Shown here: piece after piece, positions 35,851 to 45,478 of the stretch
How the letters are laid out: each line of letters begins with the position of its first letter
How positions within the stretch are numbered: position 1 is the first letter of the stretch
NCBI RefSeq assembly: GCF_008868005.1
Contig: NZ_WAAO01000002.1
Coordinates: forward strand, 372,001-436,000
Length of the DNA stretch: 64,000 bases
Reading direction: 5' to 3'
Origin: Microbacterium algeriense
GTDB taxonomy: Bacteria; Actinomycetota; Actinomycetes; Actinomycetales; Microbacteriaceae
The notes under the pieces: generated by a model
What the model was told of the DNA's origin: nothing
Seen by the model: only the letters and a program-made list of their open reading frames with translations
The model's database searches: none
Program-made: the position numbers and the translations under genes

Positions 35851-36432
35851 TCACTCCTTCTCGAGGGACGCGGCCATCCGGCCGATCGCATCGATCGCGG
35901 ACTCCAGCTGAGCCGCATCCAGCGGCCCGAGCAGCCGTGCTGCGGACAGGAGGCCGATCGTCGCGCTGGACAGCGCGAGGGCGAGTGCGTCCGCGGTCAC
36001 GTCCTCGACGATCCGGCCCTGCGCCTGCAGATGCCGCACCCAGGCGATGACGGCCGTGTGACGCTCACGGTATCTGTCGTCCGTCGTCTCCAGGGCGTGC
36101 ACGCCGAGCACGCCCCGGTCGTCGAGGAAGGCCGCGGACATCAGCGGGTCGTCCAGCAGCGCGCGCGCCGAAGACCGGTAGGCCGCGCTGAGGGAGGGAT
36201 GATCACCCAACTCTCTGCGGACGCGGTCCGCCATGCGCGCGTTGCCGCGCTGCAGGAGCGCATCGAGGATCGCGTGCTTGCTCGCGAACTCCAGGTACAC
36301 GGCGCCCTTGCCCACCCCGGCCTCCGCGGCGATCGCCGCCACGTTCACCGCATCGAACCCTCGGGCGAGCACCAGCCCCTCCGCCGCATCGAGGAGGCGT
36401 TCGCGGCGGTCGGGGATCCGCGGCCTAGGCAC
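35851..36432 (-). CDS. TetR family transcriptional regulator
   Basis: A 193-residue repressor-type protein. The N-terminal helix-turn-helix (RERLLDAAEGLVLARGF ... AAIAAEAGVGKGAVYLEF) is typical of TetR. The C-terminal helical ligand domain is divergent. The start is GTG at 36432, which overlaps the stop of the upstream hydrolase gene by 8 bp (GTGCCTAG), so translation is coupled. The likely operator is the 13-bp inverted repeat at 37321-37360 in front of the operon. The ligand may be the substrate or product of the two hydrolases. Confidence 0.88.
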   Translation of the reverse strand: MPRPRIPDRRERLLDAAEGLVLARGFDAVNVAAIAAEAGVGKGAVYLEFASKHAILDALLQRGNARMADRVRRELGDHPSLSAAYRSSARALLDDPLMSAAFLDDRGVLGVHALETTDDRYRERHTAVIAWVRHLQAQGRIVEDVTADALALALSSATIGLLSAARLLGPLDAAQLESAIDAIGRMAASLEKE

Positions 36433-37312
36433 GGCCGGCTCGCCCGAGGTGATCGAGCATGGCGGCGAGGACCACGTCTTCGCGATCGCGTTGCACCCAG
36501 TGCCCCGCACCGGCGGCGATGACCAGCTGTGCGCCGGGGAGCAGCCGGGCGGCAATCTCGATCCGCGCGAGCGGCACGCCGGTGTCTCTGTCGCCGTGCA
36601 GGAAGAGCGTGGGAGTGCGGATCGACGGCAGTCGCTCGGTGTACACGGTCCGCAGCCGGTTCCAGCGCACCTGCTCTCGCTGCCACTCGCCGAACACCTC
36701 GAGGCCGGTGCCCTCCGACGCTTCGGCGAGCACCGCGGCCACGAGCTCGGGAGTGCGCGCGTCCGGATCGCGCACGACGTCGCGCAGCCCGCGCTCCATC
36801 AGGCGGGGGTCGCGGGCGTATCGGCGGGTCATCGCGGAGAGGGCGCCGGTGCGCAGCAGGACGTAGGTCGCGAAGTGGACGGCAGCGCCTCGGATCCCCT
36901 CGGCGAGGCGGGGCATCAGCCCGTAGCAGCCCAGGAGCATGGCGGCACGGGCCCTGCCGGGGCGGTCGAGCAGATGCCCGAGCGTCATGCCGCCGCCGAG
37001 GGAGAGGCCGCCGACGGCGTAGGTCTCGAGGTCGAGCGCGTCGACGAGCTCGCCGACATAGCGGACGAGGCCTTCCTGTGTGAGAGGCCGGGCGGCACGC
37101 GGACTGCGACCGAAGCCCGGGTGGTCGGGGGCGATGACGCGGTGGCCGGCGTCCGCGAGCCGAGGGCCGATGCCGCCCCAGGAGAGTTCGGCGCTGTCGG
37201 CTCCGCCTCCATGCAACAGCACGACCGGAACGCCCGTCTCCTGTCGGGGGACCCATTCCACGACCGAGACGGTGGCGCAGGGGAGCACCTGTTCCGAGCG
37301 ACGTGCGGTCAT
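36425..37312 (-). CDS. Alpha/beta hydrolase, copy 2
   Basis: A 295-residue alpha/beta hydrolase. The oxyanion region is VVLLHGGGADSAEL, the nucleophile elbow is GGLSLGGGM, the acid is near LFLHGDRDTGVP and the His is in AGAGHWVQRD. It is not closely similar to copy 1. The substrate is unknown. ATG with GAGGAGG upstream; part of that sequence lies next to the inverted repeat, so repressor binding could also affect translation. It is the first gene of the TetR operon. Confidence 0.86.
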   Translation of the reverse strand: MTARRSEQVLPCATVSVVEWVPRQETGVPVVLLHGGGADSAELSWGGIGPRLADAGHRVIAPDHPGFGRSPRAARPLTQEGLVRYVGELVDALDLETYAVGGLSLGGGMTLGHLLDRPGRARAAMLLGCYGLMPRLAEGIRGAAVHFATYVLLRTGALSAMTRRYARDPRLMERGLRDVVRDPDARTPELVAAVLAEASEGTGLEVFGEWQREQVRWNRLRTVYTERLPSIRTPTLFLHGDRDTGVPLARIEIAARLLPGAQLVIAAGAGHWVQRDREDVVLAAMLDHLGRAGRA

Positions 37313-37320
37313 GGACTCCT

Positions 37321-37360
37321 CCTCGTTGTGACCAACCTAGCAGCATGGGTCACAACGAGG
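37321..37360 (-). promoter_or_regulatory. 13-bp inverted repeat before the TetR operon
   Basis: CCTCGTTGTGACC (37321-37333) and its exact complement (37348-37360) are separated by 14 bp, 9 bp before the first hydrolase start. A -10-like TAGGTT lies on the minus strand between the arms. It is a good candidate operator for the TetR protein. It also lies just after the BrkB-family gene and could serve as its terminator, though no T-run follows. Confidence 0.5.
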
Positions 37361-37371
37361 GAGCCGGGGCG

Positions 37372-38433
37372 TCAGTCGGCGTCGTCGCCGGACGCAGCGC
37401 GCTGCGCCGCACGCAGCTCGGCCGTCGCGATGCGGACGTCCACCTCCGCGCGCTGGAGGCGGCGCTGGACGAAGGTCGAAGCGCCGAACCGCTCGTGCAG
37501 CCGGTCCTTGCGCTCCTCCTCGGCGGTCACGATGTACGCGCACGCGACGAGGATCACCTGCGATGACAGGTTGAGCCAGATCAGCAGGGCCAGCAGCGAG
37601 GCGAAAGAGGCAAGCAGAGGGTTGCTCGTCGCGCCGCCGACGAAGAGTCCGGAGAGCTCCTGCAGCACGATCAGACCGAATGCGCCGAGCAGAGCTCCGG
37701 CCCACAGCGATCGTGCCGCGGGCCGCACACCGGACAGCAGCAGGAAGATCGCGATGATGAGACCGGCGTCGAGCGCGAACACCACGAGCAGGGAGAGCAG
37801 CCGGACCGTCCAGGCGACAGCCGCGGAGTCGGCGGGGAGTCCCAGCAGGTCGGCGATCCAGGAGACGCCGAGCTGGCCGGCGAACGTCACCGCGGCCGCC
37901 AGCACGAAGGAGACGCCGATGCCGATGCCGAGGGCGAGGTTGCGGAGGATCACCCAGATCCAGAGGATGTCGTCCTGCACGGTCCCGGCCACCACGCGCA
38001 CGGCGGTGCGGAGCGACCCGATGGCTCCGAGCGCCGCGCCGATGAGGGCGACCAGCGACACGATCCCGGCGATCGAGAACGAGGCGGGCGTGCGCAGGTC
38101 GGAGGCGTCGATCACGCCGTCCTTGCCGATCAGCCCTGGCACCGCAGCCTGCACCGCGTCGATGATCGCGCGCCAGGCGTCGGGGTTCCCCGCGAGCCAG
38201 AGTGCCGCGATCGAGAAGCCGAGCAGCACGCCGGCGAACACGCTGAACAGCGCCCGGTAGGTGACGCTGTCGGCGAGCATCGGTCCGCGTCGCTCGCTGT
38301 AGAGCAGCGCCGCCCGCACCGGCCGCCTGGCCAGCGCCCAGGCGATGACGGGCGCGCTGACGCGTTCGATGAGTCCGGGCTTCTTCGCCGTGTCCGTGCG
38401 CGACCCGCTGTCTCGTGTATCCGTGTCCACCAC
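37372..38433 (-). CDS. YihY/BrkB family membrane protein
   Basis: A 353-residue integral membrane protein with six main helices. The conserved opening is DSVTYRALFSVFAGVLLGFS and a later motif is PLLASFASLLALLIWLNLSSQVIL. A charged helical tail follows (about 305-350). The family was once called ribonuclease BN but is now seen as a membrane protein of unknown transport function. It has two tandem GTG start codons with GGAGGC upstream. It stands alone, divergent from lysA. Confidence 0.87.
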   Translation of the reverse strand: MVDTDTRDSGSRTDTAKKPGLIERVSAPVIAWALARRPVRAALLYSERRGPMLADSVTYRALFSVFAGVLLGFSIAALWLAGNPDAWRAIIDAVQAAVPGLIGKDGVIDASDLRTPASFSIAGIVSLVALIGAALGAIGSLRTAVRVVAGTVQDDILWIWVILRNLALGIGIGVSFVLAAAVTFAGQLGVSWIADLLGLPADSAAVAWTVRLLSLLVVFALDAGLIIAIFLLLSGVRPAARSLWAGALLGAFGLIVLQELSGLFVGGATSNPLLASFASLLALLIWLNLSSQVILVACAYIVTAEEERKDRLHERFGASTFVQRRLQRAEVDVRIATAELRAAQRAASGDDAD

Positions 38434-38519
38434 GCCTCCACCCTACGAGGGCGTCGGCGGCCCTCCGCAAGGGGCTGACGCGGGCCGTCACCGTGAGCAG
38501 GAGCTTCCGGCCGTTGCCC

Positions 38520-38525
38520 TAGAAT
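38520..38525 (+). promoter_or_regulatory. -10 element for lysA
   Basis: TAGAAT in the 149-bp gap before lysA. No good -35 is seen at 17 bp. The predicted leader is about 50 nt and has no clear Shine-Dalgarno sequence before the GTG. Confidence 0.35.
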
Positions 38526-38582
38526 CGGGGGCAACCTCGATGCGCGCGCTCCGCCCGAGATCCGTCCCACGATTGGTGCTCA

Positions 38583-40001
38583 GTGCTTCTCCCTGCCGAT
38601 TCGCTTGCTCCGGAATGGCTCGTCGTCCCCGACGACGCGAACGACCTCGCGACCGGCGTGTGGCCGGCGTCCGCGGTCCGCGACGGTGACGGCGCTCTCG
38701 CGATCGCCGGGGTGAGCGCTCCGGAACTCGTGCGCACGTACGGCACGCCGCTGCTGGTCCTGGACGAGGACGAGGTGCGCGGTCGGGCCCGGCGGTTCCG
38801 TGTCGCCTTCGATCGGGCGGCCGCCGACAACGGCACGACGGCTCAGGTCTACTACGCGGGCAAGGCTTTCCTGTGCACGACGGTCGCGCGCTGGGTGATC
38901 GACGAGGGGCTGCGCATCGACGTCTGCACCGGGGGAGAGCTGGCCGTCGCCCTCGCGGCCGGGGTCGCCCCGCGCTCGCTCGGATTCCACGGCAACAACA
39001 AGTCGGTGGCGGAGCTCGAACGCGCCGTCGAGGTCGGCGTCGGCACGATCGTCGTCGACAGCGCGATCGAGATCGAACGGCTCGCGGCGATCACCGCGCG
39101 CACCGGCGCGACCCAGCGGGTGATGGTCCGCGTGATCAGCGGCGTCCACGCCGAGACGCACGACTTCCTCGCCACGGCCCACGAAGACCAGAAGTTCGGG
39201 TTCCCTCTTCCGGAGGCCGAGGCTGCCGTGGCCCGCATCCGCGAGATCGAGGGTCTCGACTTCGCCGGGCTGCATTGCCACATCGGCTCGCAGATCTTCG
39301 GTGTCGCCGGCTTCCGCGAATCCGCGTCGCGCGTGCTCGACCTGCACGCGGCGCTGCTCGAGGACGGTCCGGTTCCCCAGCTCAACCTGGGCGGCGGATT
39401 CGGCATCGCCTACACGCGCGTCGACGACCCGACCCCGATCGAGGAACTCGCCGGAGCCATCGTCTCCGCCGTCGCCGACGACTGCGCGGCGCGCGGCATC
39501 CCCGTTCCGGCGCTGTCGTTCGAGCCCGGCCGGGCCATCGTCGGCACCGCCGGGGTCACGCTCTATGAAGTCGGCACCACCAAGGACGTCACGGTCGCGT
39601 CCGGAGCCGTGCGCCGGTACGTGAGCGTCGACGGCGGCATGAGCGACAACGCCAGGCCGGCGCTGTACGGCGCGCAGTACTCGGCCCGCCTCGCCTCGCG
39701 CGTCGGCACGGGGGAGCCCCGCCTGAGCCGCGTGGTGGGCAAGCACTGCGAGTCGGGCGACATCGTGGTCGACCACGAGTACCTGCCGGACGACCTCGTT
39801 CCCGGCGACCTGCTGGCGGTCCCGGCGACCGGCGCGTACTGCGCCCCGCTGTCGAGCAACTACAACCACGTGCCGCGCCCGCCCATCGTCGCCGTGCGCG
39901 ACGGGCGCGCGACGGTGATCGTCCGCGGCGAGACCATGGACGACGTGCTGGCCCGCGATGCGGGCATCGAAGGGGCGGACGCCCCCGAGGGAGAACAATG
40001 A
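38583..40001 (+). CDS. lysA: Diaminopimelate decarboxylase
   Basis: A 472-residue PLP-dependent enzyme of fold type III. It converts meso-diaminopimelate to lysine, the last step of lysine synthesis. Lys94 in YYAGKAFL binds PLP. The Gly-rich GGGFGIAY binds the phosphate, and Cys in KHCESGD is the catalytic Cys of the second half. Starts at GTG 38583; the N-terminal sequence LAPEWLVVPDDAN fits relatives of this family. It heads the lysA-hom-thrB group. Confidence 0.95.
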   Translation: MLLPADSLAPEWLVVPDDANDLATGVWPASAVRDGDGALAIAGVSAPELVRTYGTPLLVLDEDEVRGRARRFRVAFDRAAADNGTTAQVYYAGKAFLCTTVARWVIDEGLRIDVCTGGELAVALAAGVAPRSLGFHGNNKSVAELERAVEVGVGTIVVDSAIEIERLAAITARTGATQRVMVRVISGVHAETHDFLATAHEDQKFGFPLPEAEAAVARIREIEGLDFAGLHCHIGSQIFGVAGFRESASRVLDLHAALLEDGPVPQLNLGGGFGIAYTRVDDPTPIEELAGAIVSAVADDCAARGIPVPALSFEPGRAIVGTAGVTLYEVGTTKDVTVASGAVRRYVSVDGGMSDNARPALYGAQYSARLASRVGTGEPRLSRVVGKHCESGDIVVDHEYLPDDLVPGDLLAVPATGAYCAPLSSNYNHVPRPPIVAVRDGRATVIVRGETMDDVLARDAGIEGADAPEGEQ

Positions 40002-40022
40002 CCCACCTCCGAAGGAGCAACC

Positions 40023-41327
40023 ATGACTGACTACCGACGACTTCGCGTGGCGCTGCTGGGCGCAGGAGCGGTCGGCTCGCAGGTCGCGGCGCTCCTGCTG
40101 CGCCACGGCGACGAGCTCGCAGACCGTGCGGGCGCCGAACTCGAACTCGCCGGGATCGCCGTGCGCGACGTGGACGCCCCGCGCGACGTCGATCTGCCCA
40201 GGGAGCTGTTCACCACGGACGCCGAGTCGCTCCTGCTGGGAGCGGACATCGTGATCGAGCTGATCGGCGGCATCGAGCCGGCGCGGTCGAACATCCTGCA
40301 GGCGATCGGCGCGGGCGCCGACGTCGTCACGGCGAACAAGGCGCTGCTCGCGACCCACGGTCCTGAGCTGTTCGAAGCCGCCGACCGCGTCGGCGCCTCC
40401 GTCTACTACGAGGCCGCCGCCGCGGGAGCGATCCCCATCATCCGCCCGCTGCGCGATTCGCTCGCCGGCGACCGTGTCGTGCGCATCATGGGCATCGTCA
40501 ACGGCACCACCAACTACATCCTCGACCGCATGGAGACGGAGGGCGCCGACTTCGCCGACGTGCTGGCCGACGCGCAGCGCCTCGGCTACGCGGAAGCCGA
40601 CCCCACCGCCGACATCGAGGGCTACGACGCGGCGCAGAAGGCGGCCATCCTCGCCAGCCTCGCCTTCCACACCGCCGTGCCGCTGGACGCCGTGTACCGG
40701 GAAGGCATCACGTCGATCACCGCCGCCATGATCGAGGAGGCCCGCGCCGCCGGGTTCGTGATCAAGCTGCTCGCCGTGTGCGAGCGCATCGAGGCGAACG
40801 GCGCGGAGTCGATCTCCGTGCGCGTGTACCCGGCGCTCGTGCCGACCTCGCACCCGCTCGCGTCCGTGCACGGCGCCAACAACGCGGTGTTCGTCGAGGC
40901 GGAGGCGGCCGGATCCCTGATGTTCTACGGCGCGGGTGCCGGAGGCGTGCAGACCGCGTCCGCTGTCCTCGGCGACGTGGTCTCCGCAGCTCGCCGGCAC
41001 ATCGCCGGAGGAGTCGGCGTGGGCGAGTCGACCCGTGCGAACCTTCCGGTCGTCCCGATCGGCCACGTCACGACCCGGTACCAGATCACCCTCGAGGTCT
41101 CCGATGCGCCCGGTGTCCTGGCCACGGTCGCCGGGATCCTCAGCGACGGCGGAGTGTCGGTGGCGACCGTGGTGCAGACCGTCGAGGGCGAGGACGAGCC
41201 CACCGCTCGTCTCATCATCGGCACGCACCGCGCGACCGAGCAGGCGCTCAGCGCCACCGTCGAAGCCCTCGCCGACAGCGCCGTCGTCGCGCGCGTGGTC
41301 TCGGTGCTGCGGGTGGAAGGCGAGTGA
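40023..41327 (+). CDS. hom: Homoserine dehydrogenase
   Basis: A 434-residue enzyme that reduces aspartate semialdehyde to homoserine. The N-terminal Rossmann fold has ALLGAGAVGSQV (about 10-21). The conserved catalytic core has VNGTTNYIL and then GYAEADPTADIEGYDAA. A C-terminal ACT domain (about 352-430, ITLEVSDAPGVLATVAGIL) allows feedback control, usually by threonine. ATG with AAGGAG, 21 bp after lysA. thrB follows after 2 bp. Confidence 0.95.
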   Translation: MTDYRRLRVALLGAGAVGSQVAALLLRHGDELADRAGAELELAGIAVRDVDAPRDVDLPRELFTTDAESLLLGADIVIELIGGIEPARSNILQAIGAGADVVTANKALLATHGPELFEAADRVGASVYYEAAAAGAIPIIRPLRDSLAGDRVVRIMGIVNGTTNYILDRMETEGADFADVLADAQRLGYAEADPTADIEGYDAAQKAAILASLAFHTAVPLDAVYREGITSITAAMIEEARAAGFVIKLLAVCERIEANGAESISVRVYPALVPTSHPLASVHGANNAVFVEAEAAGSLMFYGAGAGGVQTASAVLGDVVSAARRHIAGGVGVGESTRANLPVVPIGHVTTRYQITLEVSDAPGVLATVAGILSDGGVSVATVVQTVEGEDEPTARLIIGTHRATEQALSATVEALADSAVVARVVSVLRVEGE

Positions 41328-41329
41328 CG

Positions 41330-42289
41330 ATGACCGCACCCCTCGCCCCTGTCGAGGGTGCCGCAGAAGGCCGCACCGTCGAGGTGCGGGTGCCCGCGAC
41401 GAGCGCGAACCTCGGCCCGGGGTTCGACACGCTGGGACTCGCGCTGAGCGTCTACGACACGCTCCAGGTCACGGCGCTGCCGGAAGGCGAGCTCGAGATC
41501 GAGGTCAGCGGTTCCGGCGCGGACGACATCCCGCGCGACGAGTCGAACCTGATCGTCCGGACGATCGCGCACGTCTTCGCGGACGCCGGGCGACCCGTCC
41601 CCGGGCTGCGCATCGTCGCCGAGAACGCCGTCCCGCACGGGCGCGGACTCGGGTCTTCCGGAGCCGCCGTCGCCGCCGGGGTGCTCGCGGCGAAGGGGCT
41701 GCTCGAGGGCGACGTGGAGATCGGAGACGCGGACCTGCTCCGCCTCGCCACCGAACTCGAAGGCCACCCCGACAACGTCGCCCCGGCGCTGTTCGGGGGA
41801 CTCACGATCGCCTGGATGTCGGAGCGCGGACCGCAGCACAAGAAGCTCCTGGTGCATCGCGGCGTCTCGCCTCTTGTGCTCGTGCCCGCGTACACGATGT
41901 CCACCTCGCAGGCCCGCTCGCTGCAGCCACCGCAGGTGTCGACCGCGGACGCCGTGTTCAACGTCTCGCGCTCCGCCCTCCTGATCGCCGCCCTGATGCA
42001 GAGTCCCGAGCTGCTGCTGGACGCGACGGCCGACCGCCTCCACCAGGACTACCGCGCAGGGGCGATGCCCGAGACGCAGCGCCTGGTGCAGGCGCTGCGC
42101 GCCGCGGGCTTCGCCGCCGTCGTCTCCGGCGCCGGCCCCAGCGTCCTCGTGCTTGCGGACGGGCCCGGGAGCCGTCTGGAGGCCGTGGAACTGGCTGCCG
42201 AGGTCACCGACACCCCGTGGGAGGCGCTCCTGCTCGCCGTCGACGTCCGTGGTGGTACAGTGGGGACTCGAGCGGAGGGCTCCACGTAA
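41330..42289 (+). CDS. thrB: Homoserine kinase
   Basis: A 319-residue GHMP kinase that phosphorylates homoserine for threonine synthesis. The N-terminal motif is PATSANLGPGFDTLG, the ATP loop [16 protein letters not shown], and the C-terminal motif VSGAGPSVLVLA. The start at ATG 41330 has GGAAGG 9 nt upstream; GTG at 41324 is possible. hom and thrB are adjacent; the thrC gene commonly placed between or beside them in actinobacteria is absent from the window. Confidence 0.94.
   Translation: MTAPLAPVEGAAEGRTVEVRVPATSANLGPGFDTLGLALSVYDTLQVTALPEGELEIEVSGSGADDIPRDESNLIVRTIAHVFADAGRPVPGLRIVAENAVPHGRGLGSSGAAVAAGVLAAKGLLEGDVEIGDADLLRLATELEGHPDNVAPALFGGLTIAWMSERGPQHKKLLVHRGVSPLVLVPAYTMSTSQARSLQPPQVSTADAVFNVSRSALLIAALMQSPELLLDATADRLHQDYRAGAMPETQRLVQALRAAGFAAVVSGAGPSVLVLADGPGSRLEAVELAAEVTDTPWEALLLAVDVRGGTVGTRAEGST
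42253..42261 (+). promoter_or_regulatory. Possible extended -10 promoter for rho
   Basis: TGG-TACAGT lies inside the 3' end of thrB, about 190 bp before rho. No clear -35. The 164-bp gap that follows (42290-42453) holds no gene; it is a leader region with short direct and inverted repeats but no recognised riboswitch. Confidence 0.3.
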
Positions 42290-42453
42290 CGTCGTGAATC
42301 TGGCCCCATTGCAACTCTTGCAAGACCCGCACGCAAACCCTTGAGGCACAAGTGCCGAGGCTGGCTGGCGCCGAGCGTCAGCCCGTGCGATCGTGCGCAG
42401 CACCCGTTGTGCGCGTTCAACGCTCATTCCCCATGACATATAAGGGAGTACTC

Positions 42454-44355
42454 GTGGAGAACCTCTCCGAGACCCAGAACGACCAGTCGGCTCCTGCCGC
42501 CGAAGCCCCGGCGGCAGCGGAGACCGCCCCGCCGCGCAAGCGGGCACCCCGCCGCGCGAGCACCGCGACCGCGGCCGCGAAGGCGGAGAAGGCGGAGGCC
42601 GCCAAGGCGGAGAAGGCCGACAGCGCCAAGGCGGAGACGGCCGAGAAGCCCGAGAAGCCGGCGCCGAAGAACGACAGCGCGGCCGCCGAGGCCGCTTCCG
42701 GCAGCGGCGAAGCGGCAGAGGCCGCACCGAAGGCGAAGGCCCCGCGTCGCAGCCGTGCGAAGAAGGCGGATGCCGACGCTCCCGCCGAGCCGGCAGCGGA
42801 GGCCCCCGCCGAGGCAGCGGCCGAGTCGGCTCCCAAGACCAGCGGCCGCGGCCGTCGTGGTGCGCAGAAGAGCGCGCCGGAGGCGGAGAGCTCGGCTTCT
42901 GAGCCCGCCGCAGAGCAGGCCGCTCCCGCCGCCTCGGCCGAGGCGTCGAACAACGGCGACAGCGCAGCAGACTCCGGCGACGGCGGCGAAGAGCAGGGTG
43001 GCCGTGGCCGCAACCGCAGCCGCAGCCGCAACCGTGGGCGCGGCCAGAACGGCGCCGCCCAGGAGCCGCAGGCCCAGGCGTCGTCCGACGACGACCAGGC
43101 GGGCGGCAACGGCCGCAACCGCCAGCGCAACAAGCGCCGCAACGGTGCTCCGGCCGATGAGTTCGACACCGAGATCGGCGAGGACGACGTCCTGATCCCG
43201 ATCGCCGGCATCCTCGACGTGCTCGACAACTACGCCTTCGTGCGGACGACCGGCTACCTCGCCGGCCCGAGCGACGTGTACGTCTCCCTCGGCCAGGTCA
43301 AGAAGTACAACCTCCGCAAGGGCGATGCGGTGGTCGGCTCCATCAAGCAGCCGCGCGAGGGCGAGCAGCAGGGACGCCAGAAGTACAACGCGCTGGTCAA
43401 GGTCGACTCGATCAACGGTCTGTCCGTCGACGACGCCGCCACCCGCGTGGAGTTCGGCAAGCTCACCCCGCTCTACCCGCAGGAGCGTCTGCGCCTGGAG
43501 ACCGCGCCGGAGAAGCTGACCCAGCGCATCATCGACCTCGTCGCCCCGATCGGCAAGGGCCAGCGCGGCCTCATCGTCGCGCCCCCGAAGGCGGGCAAGA
43601 CGATCGTCCTGCAGCAGATCGCCAACGCGATCGCGCAGAACAACCCCGAGGTCCACCTCATGGTCGTGCTCGTCGACGAGCGCCCCGAAGAGGTCACCGA
43701 CATGGAGCGTACGGTCAAGGGCGAGGTCATCGCCTCGACCTTCGACCGCCCTGCGGAGGACCACACCACGGTCGCGGAGCTCGCGATCGAGCGCGCCAAG
43801 CGTCTCGTGGAGCTCGGTCGCGACGTGGTCGTGCTGCTCGACTCGATCACCCGCCTCGGCCGCGCGTACAACCTGGCCGCCCCGGCATCCGGTCGCGTGC
43901 TCACCGGCGGCGTCGACGCGTCGGCGCTGTACCCGCCGAAGCGCTTCTTCGGTGCCGCCCGCAACATCGAGAACGGCGGATCGCTCACGATCCTCGCCAC
44001 GGCTCTCGTCGAGACCGGCTCCAAGATGGACGAGGTCATCTTCGAGGAGTTCAAGGGCACCGGCAACAGCGAACTGCGTCTGTCGCGTCAGCTGGCCGAC
44101 AAGCGCATCTTCCCTGCCGTCGACGTGAACGCGTCCAGCACCCGCCGCGAGGAGATGCTGCTCTCCGCCGACGAGGTCAAGATCACCTGGAAGCTGCGTC
44201 GCGCCCTCGCGGGCCTGGACCAGCAGCAGGCGCTGGAGGTGGTTCTCGGCAAGCTCAAGGAGACCCACTCGAACGTCGAGTTCCTCGTGCAGATGCAGAA
44301 GTCGATCCCGACGCTTCCCTCGGGCGCGCACGGGCACGACAACAACATCCGCTGA
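42454..44355 (+). CDS. rho: Transcription termination factor Rho
   Basis: A 633-residue hexameric RNA helicase. Residues 1 to about 235 are low-complexity: first Ala/Glu/Lys/Pro-rich, then Arg/Asn/Gly-rich ([15 protein letters not shown]). The usual N-terminal helix bundle of Rho is not recognisable. The cold-shock RNA-binding domain follows (about 245-325, [20 protein letters not shown]). The ATPase core has Walker A PPKAGKT (377-383), then [10 protein letters not shown] and the C-terminal [12 protein letters not shown]. The start is GTG at 42454, with AAGGGAG 5 nt upstream; ATG at 42433 lies before that sequence. prfA follows after 11 bp. Confidence 0.95.
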   Translation: MENLSETQNDQSAPAAEAPAAAETAPPRKRAPRRASTATAAAKAEKAEAAKAEKADSAKAETAEKPEKPAPKNDSAAAEAASGSGEAAEAAPKAKAPRRSRAKKADADAPAEPAAEAPAEAAAESAPKTSGRGRRGAQKSAPEAESSASEPAAEQAAPAASAEASNNGDSAADSGDGGEEQGGRGRNRSRSRNRGRGQNGAAQEPQAQASSDDDQAGGNGRNRQRNKRRNGAPADEFDTEIGEDDVLIPIAGILDVLDNYAFVRTTGYLAGPSDVYVSLGQVKKYNLRKGDAVVGSIKQPREGEQQGRQKYNALVKVDSINGLSVDDAATRVEFGKLTPLYPQERLRLETAPEKLTQRIIDLVAPIGKGQRGLIVAPPKAGKTIVLQQIANAIAQNNPEVHLMVVLVDERPEEVTDMERTVKGEVIASTFDRPAEDHTTVAELAIERAKRLVELGRDVVVLLDSITRLGRAYNLAAPASGRVLTGGVDASALYPPKRFFGAARNIENGGSLTILATALVETGSKMDEVIFEEFKGTGNSELRLSRQLADKRIFPAVDVNASSTRREEMLLSADEVKITWKLRRALAGLDQQQALEVVLGKLKETHSNVEFLVQMQKSIPTLPSGAHGHDNNIR

Positions 44356-44366
44356 TCGGCTGAGCC

Positions 44367-45446
44367 GTGTTCGAGTCCGTGCAGACTCTGATCGACGAGC
44401 ATCGCCGGGTGCAGGAGGAACTCTCCGACCCGGCGGTGCACGCCGATGCGGCGCGCGCCAAGCGCGTCAACCGTCGCTACGCCGAGCTGTCCCGGATCGT
44501 CGCCGCGCACGAGGCGTGGATCGCCGCCGCCGATGACCTGGAGGCCGCGCGCGAGCTCGCCCGTGAGGACGAGGCGTTCGCGGCAGAGGTCCCCGTGCTG
44601 GAAGAGGGTCTGCAGGCGGCGCAGGAGCGACTGCGGCGGCTGCTGATCCCGCGCGACCCGGACGACGCCCGCGACGTGATCATGGAGATCAAGGCGGGGG
44701 AGGGCGGCGCGGAGTCTGCTCTGTTCGCCGCCGACCTGCTGCGCATGTACATCCAGTACGCCGCGTCGAAGGGATGGAAGACGGAGCTCCTCGAGCGCAA
44801 CGAGTCCGACCTCGGCGGTTACAAGGATGTGCAGGTCGCCATCAAGGGGTCGTCGTCGGACCCCGCTCAGGGCGTCTGGGCGCACCTGAAGTACGAGGGC
44901 GGAGTGCACCGTGTCCAGCGTGTTCCGGCGACGGAGTCCCAGGGACGCATCCACACCTCGACCACCGGCGTGCTGGTGTTCCCCGAGGTCGACGAACCCG
45001 AAGAGATCCAGATCGACCAGAACGACCTGAAGATCGACGTCTTCCGCTCCTCCGGCCCCGGCGGTCAGTCCGTGAACACGACGGACTCGGCCGTGCGCAT
45101 CACGCACGTCCCGACCGGCATCGTCGTGTCGATGCAGAACGAGAAGTCCCAGTTGCAGAACCGCGAGGCGGCGATGCGCGTCCTCCGTGCGCGCCTGCTC
45201 GCGCGGCAGCAGGAGGAGCTCGACGCGGCGGCATCCGACGCTCGGAAGTCGCAGATCCGGGGCATGGACAGATCCGAGCGCATCCGCACCTACAACTTCC
45301 CGGAGAACCGGATCGCGGACCACCGCACCGGGTACAAGGCCTACAACCTCGACCAGGTCATGGATGGAGCCCTCGATCCGCTGATCGAGAGCGCGATCAC
45401 CGCCGACGAGGAAGCGCGGCTCGCCGCGGTCGGATCCGAGTCCTGA
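44367..45446 (+). CDS. prfA: Peptide chain release factor 1
   Basis: A 359-residue RF1 that reads UAA and UAG. The codon-recognition PxT motif is PAT (in [11 protein letters not shown]), which marks RF1 rather than RF2. The GGQ catalytic motif is at 232-234 ([10 protein letters not shown]), and the N-terminal coiled helices are intact. Start is GTG at 44367. It is probably cotranscribed with rho. The ribosomal protein gene rpmE and the methylase gene prmC, neighbours in many actinobacteria, are not adjacent here; prmC is 6 kb downstream. Confidence 0.95.
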   Translation: MFESVQTLIDEHRRVQEELSDPAVHADAARAKRVNRRYAELSRIVAAHEAWIAAADDLEAARELAREDEAFAAEVPVLEEGLQAAQERLRRLLIPRDPDDARDVIMEIKAGEGGAESALFAADLLRMYIQYAASKGWKTELLERNESDLGGYKDVQVAIKGSSSDPAQGVWAHLKYEGGVHRVQRVPATESQGRIHTSTTGVLVFPEVDEPEEIQIDQNDLKIDVFRSSGPGGQSVNTTDSAVRITHVPTGIVVSMQNEKSQLQNREAAMRVLRARLLARQQEELDAAASDARKSQIRGMDRSERIRTYNFPENRIADHRTGYKAYNLDQVMDGALDPLIESAITADEEARLAAVGSES

Positions 45447-45457
45447 GCCGCGGCGCG

Positions 45458-45478
45458 GGCGCGCATCAGGTGCGCGCC
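45458..45478. terminator. GC-rich hairpin at the prfA / response regulator junction
   Basis: An 8-bp perfect stem (45458-45465 with 45471-45478) and a TCAGG loop, nested in a wider 9-bp repeat (45449-45457 with 45473-45481). It lies between convergent genes and overlaps the last codons of the minus-strand gene. Confidence 0.45.

Noticed and set aside
42424-44337. A 637-codon open frame antisense to rho
   Set aside because: Shadow of the low-complexity rho tail, with no domain or start signal.
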